A DNA stretch of 9,374 nucleotides from an uncultured Collinsella sp. (GTDB lineage Bacteria; Actinomycetota; Coriobacteriia; Coriobacteriales; Coriobacteriaceae), in the NCBI GenBank assembly GCA_900757235.1, contig CAAENB010000076.1, forward strand, positions 1-9,374, given 5' to 3'. This document shows, piece by piece, positions 1 to 5,994 of this stretch. Below the pieces are notes generated by a model, which was given only the letters and a program-made list of their open reading frames with translations, was not told the origin of the DNA and made no database searches. Position 1 is the stretch's first letter. Every line of letters starts with the position of its first letter. The position numbers and the translations under genes were made by a program.

Positions 1-1008
1 CTCAATCTCGGGCAGCGGAGCCACGCCGCGGCTGATCTGCTCGGAGAGCGACAGGATATCGCCCACGACGGCGCTCGCGGTGGGGAAGGAGCCTGCGCCC
101 GCGCCGTAGAACATGGTCTCGCCCACGGCGTCGCCTACCACGTAGACGGCGTTCATGGCGCCGTTGACCTTGGCGAGCATATGGTCTGCGGGGATCAGCG
201 TGGGATGCACGCGAACGTCGACGCCAGCGTCGGTGTTGCGGGCGATGCCGAGCAGTTTGATGGTGTAACCGAGCTCGCGGGCCTGGGCGATGTCCTCGGC
301 ACCGATGGTGCGGATGCCCTGCTGGTATACGTCGTCGGTGGTCACGCGGGTGCCAAAGCCGATGGAGGCGAGGATCGCCGTCTTGCTGGCGGCGTCGAAG
401 CCGTCGACGTCGGCGGACGGGTCGGCCTCGGCATAGCCCTTTGCCTGGGCGTCGGCGAGCACGTCAGCGTAATCGGCGCCCTCGGCGTCCATGCGCGACA
501 GGATGTAGTTGGTGGTGCCGTTGAGAATGCCAGCGATGGTCAGGATCTTGTTGCCCACCAGGTCGTGCTCGAGCGTGCTGACAATGGGGATGCCACCGCC
601 GCAGCTGGCCTCGCACTTAATCTGCACGCCGCACGCGCGCGCCTTCTCGGCGAGCGTCTCGACATGACGGCCCAGCAGGGCCTTGTTGGCAGAGACGACG
701 TGCTTGCCGTTCTCGAAGGCGGTAGTGAAGATTTCGGTCGCGGGGTGCTCGCCGCCGATGAGCTCGACGACGATATCGACGGCGGGGTCGGTGACGACGT
801 CGTGCCAGTCGCTCGTAAAGGCCTCGCGCTCAATACCGGCGGCTTCGGCCTGCTCCCAGGCAAGCGCGCAGGCGCGGGTCAGCTTAAGGTCGATGCCGTA
901 GGCGGCCAGGTACTCATCGTGGTGGCTCTTGATCAGACGGGCCACGCCGCCGCCGACGGTTCCCAGACCGATGAGGCCGACGTTCACGGTGCGCAGGGGT
1001 TCGCTCAT
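1..1008 (-). CDS. hom: Homoserine dehydrogenase, N-terminal 336 codons (C-terminus beyond window)
   Basis: This gene encodes the NAD(P)H-dependent enzyme that reduces aspartate-4-semialdehyde to homoserine, the branch point to threonine, isoleucine and methionine. The start ATG is at 1006-1008 and is preceded by AAGGAG with a 6-base spacer. An N-terminal Rossmann motif is visible (VGLIGLGTVGGGV, residues 10-22, with G14, G16 and G19). SANKALL (106-112) carries the conserved lysine K109. GILNGTTNYIL is at 160-170. The catalytic series E194, D200, D205 and K209 has the same spacing as E208, D214, D219 and K223 of the yeast enzyme. The reading frame stays open to base 1, so the end of the catalytic domain and any C-terminal ACT regulatory domain (typical for proteins of about 430 aa) lie outside. 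The gene is divergent from the liv operon. Identification is secure; allosteric regulation cannot be judged from this fragment. Confidence 0.96.
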   Translation of the reverse strand, partial: MSEPLRTVNVGLIGLGTVGGGVARLIKSHHDEYLAAYGIDLKLTRACALAWEQAEAAGIEREAFTSDWHDVVTDPAVDIVVELIGGEHPATEIFTTAFENGKHVVSANKALLGRHVETLAEKARACGVQIKCEASCGGGIPIVSTLEHDLVGNKILTIAGILNGTTNYILSRMDAEGADYADVLADAQAKGYAEADPSADVDGFDAASKTAILASIGFGTRVTTDDVYQQGIRTIGAEDIAQARELGYTIKLLGIARNTDAGVDVRVHPTLIPADHMLAKVNGAMNAVYVVGDAVGETMFYGAGAGSFPTASAVVGDILSLSEQISRGVAPLPEIE

Positions 1009-1062
1009 AGATAGCTCCTTCGTGCATCTTATGGATGGATTAACCGCTTAAAGGTTGAGTGC

Positions 1063-1068
1063 ATTCTA
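1063..1068 (-). promoter_or_regulatory. Candidate -10 element for hom
   Basis: Read on the minus strand, these bases are TAGAAT, five of six matches to TATAAT, about 55 bases upstream of the hom start codon. No convincing -35 hexamer lies 16-18 bases further upstream, so this is only a candidate. Confidence 0.3.
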
Positions 1069-1136
1069 GCGTGAACCGAGGGCGCGTGCTCGCCAGGCAA
1101 CAGGAGTCGCACAAAACGGCACCCCCGAAACGCTGC

Positions 1137-1154
1137 GGAAACATTGGAAACATG
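1137..1154 (+). repeat. Tandem GGAAACAT motif upstream of livK1
   Basis: Two adjacent copies, GGAAACATT then GGAAACATG, lie about 105 bases upstream of livK1. The same core recurs upstream of livK2 (TGGAAACATT, 2487-2496) and upstream of livH (ATTGGAAACC, 3991-4000). This makes it a candidate shared operator for the liv genes, or for the divergent hom-liv pair. The binding protein is unknown. Confidence 0.4.
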
Positions 1155-1178
1155 CTCGCTACAAACGGAACTCCGTAA

Positions 1179-1195
1179 CAAACTGTCAACGTTTG
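1179..1195 (+). promoter_or_regulatory. Dyad in the hom-livK1 intergenic region
   Basis: An inverted repeat, CAAAC, 7 bases, GTTTG, lies about 65 bases upstream of the livK1 start. It contains TGTCAA, which on the minus strand is a perfect TTGACA. Position and symmetry fit an operator or promoter element, but no good -10 partner was found on either strand. The call is tentative. Confidence 0.3.
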
Positions 1196-1225
1196 CACCA
1201 TAAGGTTTGCCCTGTACCGCAAGAC

Positions 1226-1240
1226 GGCCGCACCGCGGCC
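1226..1240 (+). other. GC-rich hairpin in the livK1 leader
   Basis: GGCCGC and GCGGCC form a perfect 6-bp stem with a 3-base loop. It ends 5 bases before the purine-rich ribosome binding site of livK1 (AAAAGGGGG, 1245-1253). In the mRNA it could stabilise the 5' end or modulate initiation. There is no direct evidence for either role. Confidence 0.4.
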
Positions 1241-1258
1241 AGCGAAAAGGGGGACACC

Positions 1259-2425
1259 ATGTTTAGCATCAACAACGTACTTAACCGCAGGAGTTTCTTG
1301 GCTGGCGCCGCGGCGCTCGGTAGTACCGCGGCGCTCGCTGGTTGCTCGTCGGGTGGCTCGGACGGCGGCTCCGCCGATGACGGCAAGACCTTCAAGATCG
1401 GTGTCATCGGCCCTCTGACCGGCGCTGCGGCAACCTATGGCGTCTCGGCCGAGAAGGGCGCCAAGCTTGCCGCCAAGGACTTCTCGACCAAGGACCTCAA
1501 ACTCTCGCTTAAGTCCGAGGATGACGTCGCCGACGGCGAGAAGGCCATCAACGCCTTCAATACCCTGTGTGACTGGGGCATGCAGGCTCTCGTCGGCCCC
1601 GTCACGACTGGTGCCGCCGTCGCCGTCTCGGGTGAGATCGCCGACGATATGCTCATGGTCACGCCTTCGGCCTCGTCGCTCGACGTCACCAAGGATAAGA
1701 CCACGGTCTTTCAGGTTTGCTTCACCGATCCCACCATGGGCGCCAGCGCCGCGAAGTTCTTGGCCGAGAAGTACGCGGACGCCAAGATCGCCCTGTTCTA
1801 CAACTCCGGCGATACGTACAGCTCGGGCGTTGCCGACGCCTTTGCCGAGCAGGCCAAGGCATCCAAGCTCGATGTCGTCGATACCGAGACCTTTAAGGAT
1901 GACTCTTCCACGAGCTTTACCAACCAGCTCACCAAGGCCAAGGAGGCCGGCGCCACGCTTATCTTTGCTCCGATCTATTACACGCCGGCGTCCGTTTTGC
2001 TCAAGAACGCCAAGGACATGGGATACGACATGACGCTTATGGGTACCGACGGCATGGACGGCCTGCTCTCCGTTGAGGGCTTCGATACCTCTCTTGCCGA
2101 GGGCGTGCTGCTCATGACCCCGTTCTCTGCCGACGATGAGAAGAACGCCGACTTCGTCAAGGCCTATAAGGACGCCTACGACGAGACGCCCAATCAGTTT
2201 GCCGCCGATGCCTATGACTGCGTCCATGCGATTGCCGAGGCTATCGATAAAGCGGGCATCGACATTACGGCTGACGGTGCCGACATTGCCGACGACCTTG
2301 CCAAGGCCATGCGCAAGATCAAGATCGAGGGCCTGACGGGCGAGCTGACGTGGAATGACGAGGGCCAGGTCGAAAAGCCCGCTACGGCCTATGTGATCCA
2401 GGACGGCAAGTACATCGCCGCCTAA
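1259..2425 (+). CDS. livK: Branched-chain amino acid ABC transporter substrate-binding lipoprotein, first copy
   Basis: This is a periplasmic-binding-fold type I protein (Leu/Ile/Val-binding, LivJ/LivK family), 388 aa, which captures substrate outside the cell and delivers it to the LivHM permease. The start at 1259 follows AAAAGGGGG with a 5-base spacer. An in-frame ATG at 1193 lacks such a site and would bury the signal peptide. The N-terminus has a twin-arginine motif (NRRSFLAG, 9-16), a hydrophobic stretch and a lipobox LAGC (26-29), so C29 should be lipidated. Family hallmarks are FKIGVIGPLTG (45-55), LVGPVTTGAAVAV (111-123), TPSASS (135-140), YNSGDTYSSG (181-190), APIYYTPA (237-244) and GTDGMDG (262-268). 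It is a close paralogue of the next gene, from which it is separated by a long regulatory gap. Specificity among Leu, Ile, Val or related ligands cannot be read from the sequence. Confidence 0.93.
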   Translation: MFSINNVLNRRSFLAGAAALGSTAALAGCSSGGSDGGSADDGKTFKIGVIGPLTGAAATYGVSAEKGAKLAAKDFSTKDLKLSLKSEDDVADGEKAINAFNTLCDWGMQALVGPVTTGAAVAVSGEIADDMLMVTPSASSLDVTKDKTTVFQVCFTDPTMGASAAKFLAEKYADAKIALFYNSGDTYSSGVADAFAEQAKASKLDVVDTETFKDDSSTSFTNQLTKAKEAGATLIFAPIYYTPASVLLKNAKDMGYDMTLMGTDGMDGLLSVEGFDTSLAEGVLLMTPFSADDEKNADFVKAYKDAYDETPNQFAADAYDCVHAIAEAIDKAGIDITADGADIADDLAKAMRKIKIEGLTGELTWNDEGQVEKPATAYVIQDGKYIAA

Positions 2426-2431
2426 GTGCGC

Positions 2432-2460
2432 ATAAAACGCGACCGGTGAGGCTGTTTTAT
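2432..2460 (+). terminator. Possible weak terminator or attenuator after livK1
   Basis: Just past the livK1 stop, ATAAAAC (2432-2438) and GTTTTAT (2454-2460) form a perfect 7-bp inverted repeat. The T-rich bases lie inside the 3' arm. The stem is AT-rich, so it would be a weak terminator at best. A competing pairing, GCGACC (2439-2444) with GGTCGC (2470-2475), would disrupt it. It may allow partial read-through into livK2. Confidence 0.35.
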
Positions 2461-2486
2461 TCAGGGCGGGGTCGCCTGTAACAGAA

Positions 2487-2496
2487 TGGAAACATT
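2487..2496 (+). promoter_or_regulatory. TGGAAACATT motif upstream of livK2
   Basis: This motif shares its core with the tandem copies upstream of livK1 (1137-1154) and the copy upstream of livH (3991-4000). It also contains a small AATG-GAAA-CATT hairpin. It lies at the left edge of the AT-rich promoter region of livK2. An operator role is inferred from recurrence only. Confidence 0.35.
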
Positions 2497-2625
2497 ACTT
2501 TTACACAATAAAGTGGCATTACTGCATAAAAAAATAGAAATACGCAGAAATATGGATAAATGAACAAATCCAAAGAAAAGTTGAAATAATCGCCACTTTT
2601 CCTAACTAAAGCGTCTACTATTTTG
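2491..2625 (+). promoter_or_regulatory. AT-rich promoter/regulatory region of livK2
   Basis: By direct count only 25 of the 100 bases at 2491-2590 are G or C, in sharp contrast to the GC-rich genes on both sides. Two inverted repeats stand out. One is CTGCATA (2522-2528) with TACGCAG (2541-2547), one mismatch and a 12-base spacer. The other is GAAAAGT (2575-2581) with ACTTTTC (2595-2601), perfect, with a 13-base spacer. Possible promoter hexamers are TTTACA (2500-2505), TTGAAA (2581-2586) and TACTAT (2616-2621), but no pair has both good matches and ideal spacing. The region most likely gives livK2 its own regulated promoter. TGCATA-type half-sites loosely resemble ArgR-type boxes, which is speculative. 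Confidence 0.45.
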
Positions 2626-2629
2626 CGAA

Positions 2630-2675
2630 CGCCGAACACGGCGAAGGATGGCCTGTCGGGCAACCAAAACCCGAC
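2630..2675 (+). other. Two small hairpins in the livK2 leader
   Basis: CGCCG-AACA-CGGCG (2630-2643) is followed by GTCGGG (2655-2660) pairing with CCCGAC (2670-2675) across a 9-base loop. Both precede the livK2 ribosome binding site (GAGGAGAG) and would sit in the 5' untranslated region. They could stabilise the message of an abundant binding protein. No riboswitch family is recognisable. Confidence 0.4.
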
Positions 2676-2696
2676 GAGATTTGAGAGGAGAGCCAC

Positions 2697-3884
2697 ATGT
2701 CGAGCCTCACCGGTAAGTCATTGAACCCTGTTATGAATCGCAGGAGCGTTATCGCGAGCGCAGCAGGTCTGGGGGCGATGTCCATTCTAGCGGGCTGCTC
2801 CTCCAACGGCGGCGACAGTGGTTCCGCTTCGGGCGACGCTTCGTTTAAGATCGGCACCATCGGCCCGCTGACCGGCGCCAACGCGTCCTACGGCAAGTCT
2901 GTTACCCAGGGCGTCGAGCTTGGCTGCAAGGACTTCTCCACCAAGGAGCTGCCGCTTGCCAGCAAGGCCGAGGATGACCAGGCCGATGGCGAGAAGGCCG
3001 TCAACGCCTTCAACACCCTGCTCGACTGGGGCATGCAGGCCCTCGTCGGCCCGACCACCACGGGCGCGTCGGTTGCCGTTGCCGCCGAGTGTGGTAACGA
3101 CCCCAAGACGTTCATGATCACCCCGTCCGCGTCCTCCGAGGACGTCACCGACGGCAAGGATTGCGTCTTCCAGGTTTGCTTCACCGACCCCAACCAGGGC
3201 GTCAACGCTGCCAAGTTCCTGGCGCAGAAGTATGCGGACGAGAAGTTCGTGCTGTTCTATAACTCCGGCGACGCCTATTCTTCGGGTGTCGCGGATGCCT
3301 TTAAGGTTCAGGCTGCTGAGTCCAAGCTCGAGATTGTCGACGAGGAGACCTTTAAGGACGACTCCGCCACGAGCTTTACCAACCAGCTGACCAAGGCCAA
3401 GCAGGCCGGCGCCACCATGATCTTTGCGCCGATCTACTACACCCCGGCCTCCGTCCTGCTCAAGAACGCCAAGGACATGGGCTACGACGTCAAGATGATG
3501 GGCTGCGACGGCATGGACGGCATCCTGGGCGTTGAGGGCTTCGACACCTCTCTTGCCGAGGGTCTGCTGCTCATGACCCCGTTCTCTGCCGACGACGAGA
3601 AGAACGCCGACTTCGTCAACGCTTACAAGGATAAGTACGGCGATACCCCCGACCAGTTTGCCGCTGACGCCTACGACGGTGTGCACGCGGTGGCCGAGGC
3701 CCTCAAGGAGGCCGGTCTTGGTGTCGACGCCGACCCGACCGAGGTCGCCGAGAAGCTGTCCAAGGCTATGCTCAAGATTACCGTTGACGGTCTGACCGGC
3801 AAGCTCACCTGGAACGATAAGGGTCAGGTCCAGAAGGAGCCCACGGCGTACGTCATCACCGACGGCAAGTACGTACAGGCCTAA
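2697..3884 (+). CDS. livK: Branched-chain amino acid ABC transporter substrate-binding lipoprotein, second copy
   Basis: This second LivJ/LivK-family binding protein (395 aa) is closely similar to the preceding one along the mature chain. The start at 2697 is supported by GAGGAGAG upstream; an internal ATG at codon 13 has no such site. The signal peptide again has a twin-arginine motif (NRRSVIA, 14-20) and a lipobox LAGC (31-34, lipidated C34). Shared blocks include IGPLTG (55-60), TPSASS (142-147), YNSGDAYSSG (189-198), APIYYTPA (244-251) and SLAEG. A visible difference in the likely ligand or hinge region is GCDGMDG (269-275) where the first copy has GTDGMDG. Both probably share the downstream LivHMGF machinery, perhaps with different affinity or specificity. 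DNA identity in the C-terminal half is unusually high (85 of 89 bases in one block), suggesting recent duplication or gene conversion. Confidence 0.93.
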   Translation: MSSLTGKSLNPVMNRRSVIASAAGLGAMSILAGCSSNGGDSGSASGDASFKIGTIGPLTGANASYGKSVTQGVELGCKDFSTKELPLASKAEDDQADGEKAVNAFNTLLDWGMQALVGPTTTGASVAVAAECGNDPKTFMITPSASSEDVTDGKDCVFQVCFTDPNQGVNAAKFLAQKYADEKFVLFYNSGDAYSSGVADAFKVQAAESKLEIVDEETFKDDSATSFTNQLTKAKQAGATMIFAPIYYTPASVLLKNAKDMGYDVKMMGCDGMDGILGVEGFDTSLAEGLLLMTPFSADDEKNADFVNAYKDKYGDTPDQFAADAYDGVHAVAEALKEAGLGVDADPTEVAEKLSKAMLKITVDGLTGKLTWNDKGQVQKEPTAYVITDGKYVQA

Positions 3885-3915
3885 TAGGCCGCCTTACATA
3901 GAGCGGTTTTGATCC

Positions 3916-3947
3916 CAAGCAGGGGAGGTTTTGGCCTTCCCTGCTTG
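3916..3947 (+). terminator. Strong intercistronic hairpin between livK2 and livH
   Basis: CAAGCAGGGGAGG (3916-3928) pairs with CCTTCCCTGCTTG (3935-3947): 13 bp including one G-U pair, with a 6-base loop. It is not followed by a T-run, so it is more likely a 3'-end stabiliser or processing barrier, or a leaky terminator, than a full intrinsic terminator. Such structures can keep binding-protein mRNA in excess over permease mRNA. Confidence 0.6.
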
Positions 3948-3957
3948 CTTGGTATCT

Positions 3958-3977
3958 AGGGACGATGTAACGTCCCT
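3958..3977 (+). other. Second hairpin between livK2 and livH
   Basis: AGGGACG (3958-3964) and CGTCCCT (3971-3977) form a perfect 7-bp stem with a 6-base loop, 10 bases after the larger hairpin. It is followed only by GTTTC, so termination would be weak. The two hairpins act as a tandem structural barrier ahead of the permease genes. Confidence 0.55.
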
Positions 3978-3990
3978 GTTTCATACATCA

Positions 3991-4000
3991 ATTGGAAACC
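3991..4000 (+). promoter_or_regulatory. ATTGGAAACC motif upstream of livH
   Basis: This is the third occurrence of the TGGAAAC core in liv intergenic DNA, here 24 bases before the livH start and just upstream of its ribosome binding site. A regulatory role is inferred from recurrence only. Confidence 0.3.
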
Positions 4001-4023
4001 TATTCGAAAGGGGGATGTGGAAC

Positions 4024-4905
4024 ATGACAGTCTTTATCCAATACCTGGTCAACGGCCTGTCCATGGGCAGCGTCTACGCCATCATCGCGTTGGGCTACAC
4101 CATGGTCTACGGTATCGCCAAGATGCTGAACTTCGCTCACGGCGACGTCATCATGGTCGGTGCCTATGTCTCGTTCTGCGCCACGTCGTATCTCGGCCTC
4201 CCGGGCTGGGCATCTGTAATTCTCTCTTGTGTGGTCTGCACGGTTCTCGGTGTTCTCATCGAGGGTCTGGCATACAAGCCGCTGCGCCAAGCAGGCCCTC
4301 TGGCCGTTCTGATCACGGCCATCGGCGTGTCTTACTTCCTGCAGAACGCCGCGCAGCTTCTGTGGGGCGCCACGCCCAAGAACTTCACTTCGCTCGTCAC
4401 CTTCCAGGTGCCGGAGTTCTTGGCCAAGTTCAACGTAAGCGCCGTCTCGCTCGTCACCATCGTCGCCTGCCTGGTTATCATGGCCGGCCTGATGTTCTTT
4501 ACAGGCAAGACCAAGATGGGCAAAGCCATGCGCGCCGTGTCCGAGGACAAGGCCGCCGCTCAGCTCATGGGCATCAACGTCAACCGCACCATCTCGATGA
4601 CGTTCGCCATCGGCTCCGCCCTTGCCGCCATCGCCGGCGTGCTGCTGTGCTCCTACTCGCCGGTGCTGCAGCCCACGACGGGTGCCATGCCTGGCATCAA
4701 GGCCTTCGATGCCGCTGTCTTCGGTGGCATCGGCTCCATCCCCGGTGCCTTTGTCGGTGGCATTCTCATCGGTATCATCGAGGCGATGGCACAGGCTTAT
4801 ATTTCCACGAGCCTTGCCAACTCCATCGTCTTTGGTGTTTTGATCATCGTCCTGCTCGTCAAGCCTGCCGGCCTCTTGGGCAAGTACGTCCCCGAGAAGG
4901 TGTAG
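4024..4905 (+). CDS. livH: Branched-chain amino acid ABC transporter permease LivH
   Basis: This integral membrane subunit (293 aa) forms the translocation channel with LivM. The start at 4024 follows GAAAGGGGG with a 9-base spacer. The in-frame ATG at 4015 sits directly against that site, and 3931 starts inside the intercistronic hairpin. LivH hallmarks are NGLSMGSVYAI (10-20), ALGYTMVYGIAKMLNFAHGD (22-41) and the EAA-like cytoplasmic loop GKAMRAVSEDKAAAQLMGI (166-184) that contacts the ATPases. GGIGSIPGAFVGG (234-246) and the C-terminal PAGLLGK (281-287) follow. Several hydrophobic segments alternate through the whole length. E. coli LivH is about 308 aa, so the protein is complete. Its stop codon is immediately followed by the GTG of livM, implying translational coupling. 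Confidence 0.95.
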   Translation: MTVFIQYLVNGLSMGSVYAIIALGYTMVYGIAKMLNFAHGDVIMVGAYVSFCATSYLGLPGWASVILSCVVCTVLGVLIEGLAYKPLRQAGPLAVLITAIGVSYFLQNAAQLLWGATPKNFTSLVTFQVPEFLAKFNVSAVSLVTIVACLVIMAGLMFFTGKTKMGKAMRAVSEDKAAAQLMGINVNRTISMTFAIGSALAAIAGVLLCSYSPVLQPTTGAMPGIKAFDAAVFGGIGSIPGAFVGGILIGIIEAMAQAYISTSLANSIVFGVLIIVLLVKPAGLLGKYVPEKV

Positions 4906-5994
4906 GTGAGCGTTATGAAGTTTCTTAAAGACAAGCAGACGCGTCACGACTTTGTTACGTACGCCATGTGCCTTGTGGCGTTCGCCATCGTGATCTTTAT
5001 GCAGTCTAACCATATGATCCCGCGCATGATCGCCGGTCAGCTGGTTCCCATCACGGCCTATATCGTTATGGCTATCTCGCTCAACCTCGTCGTCGGTATC
5101 GCGGGCGACTTGTCGCTGGGCCACGCGGGCTTTATGAGCGTCGGCGCTTATACGGGTATCGTTACCGCCGTCGCCCTCGAGAGCGCCGTTCCCTCCGACC
5201 CGATGCGTCTTGTCATCAGCATCGTGGTCGGCGCCATCGCTGCTGCCATTCTGGGCTTTTTGATCGGTATCCCGGTCCTTCGCCTGAGCGGTGACTACCT
5301 GGCCATCGTGACCTTGGCTTTTGGCGAGATCATCAAAGAAATCGTCACCTGCCTCATTGTGGGTGTCGACTCCCGTGGCCTGCACGTGATCTTTAACATC
5401 ACGGGTAACTCTACGATCGACGACCTGCACCTGCTCGAGGACGGCACCGCCATCATCAAGGGCGCCCAGGGCGCCTCGGGCGTGTCGACGTACTCGACCT
5501 TCCTCGCCGGTGCCATCCTGGTTATGGTCGCGCTCGTGATCGTGCTCAACCTGGTTCGCAGCCGTACCGGCCGTGCCATCATGGCAGTGCGTGACAACAA
5601 GATCGCTGCCGAGTCTGCGGGCATCTCCGTCACCCAGTACCGCATGATTGCCTTCGTGGTTTCCGCTGCCCTCGCCGGTGCTGCCGGAGCTCTCTTCGGC
5701 GGTAACTTCTCGCAGCTTTCCGCCACTAAGTTCGACTTCAATACGTCCATCCTCATTCTGGTGTTCGTGGTCCTGGGCGGCCTGGGCAACATGCGCGGCT
5801 CCGTTATCGCCGCGGCGCTGCTCACGGTGCTCCCCGAGCTGCTCCGTCAGTTCTCGGACTACCGCATGCTCATCTACGCCATCGTGTTGATTCTGGTCAT
5901 GGTCTTTACTAACAACCCACAGCTCAAGGCGTTCTTCGCACGCATTAAGGACCGCTTTGCTTCCAAGAAGGAGGTGGCAGCCGATGCCCAGTAA
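4906..5994 (+). CDS. livM: Branched-chain amino acid ABC transporter permease LivM
   Basis: This is the second permease subunit, 362 aa from the GTG at 4906, which directly follows the livH stop. An ATG three codons later (4915) has its own AGGTGA site 5 bases upstream and is an equally plausible start. Hallmarks are ISLNLVVGIAGDLSLGHAG (57-75) with SVGAYTG (78-84), LRLSGDYLAIVTLAFGEII (125-143), the EAA-type loop GRAIMAVRDNKIAAESAGI (222-240) and LGGLGNMRGSVIAAALLT (290-307). The loop around 165-195, before the conserved second half, reads KGAQGASGV where many homologues have TGGxxGI, so it is somewhat divergent. The C-terminus is charged and cytoplasmic. The last 11 bases overlap livG. Confidence 0.95.
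   Translation: MSVMKFLKDKQTRHDFVTYAMCLVAFAIVIFMQSNHMIPRMIAGQLVPITAYIVMAISLNLVVGIAGDLSLGHAGFMSVGAYTGIVTAVALESAVPSDPMRLVISIVVGAIAAAILGFLIGIPVLRLSGDYLAIVTLAFGEIIKEIVTCLIVGVDSRGLHVIFNITGNSTIDDLHLLEDGTAIIKGAQGASGVSTYSTFLAGAILVMVALVIVLNLVRSRTGRAIMAVRDNKIAAESAGISVTQYRMIAFVVSAALAGAAGALFGGNFSQLSATKFDFNTSILILVFVVLGGLGNMRGSVIAAALLTVLPELLRQFSDYRMLIYAIVLILVMVFTNNPQLKAFFARIKDRFASKKEVAADAQ

Noticed and set aside
181..1014. Plus-strand open frame of 277 codons opposite hom
   Set aside because: The minus strand encodes homoserine dehydrogenase with all catalytic residues; the plus-strand product is a compositional shadow.
1193..1258. Upstream ATG extending the first LivK by 22 residues
   Set aside because: No ribosome binding site, and it would place the Tat/lipobox signal internally. 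The ATG at 1259 has a strong site and yields a normal signal peptide.
1040..2227. Minus-strand open frame opposite livK1
   Set aside because: It runs across the intergenic region and a well-supported binding-protein gene, with no motif or ribosome binding site.
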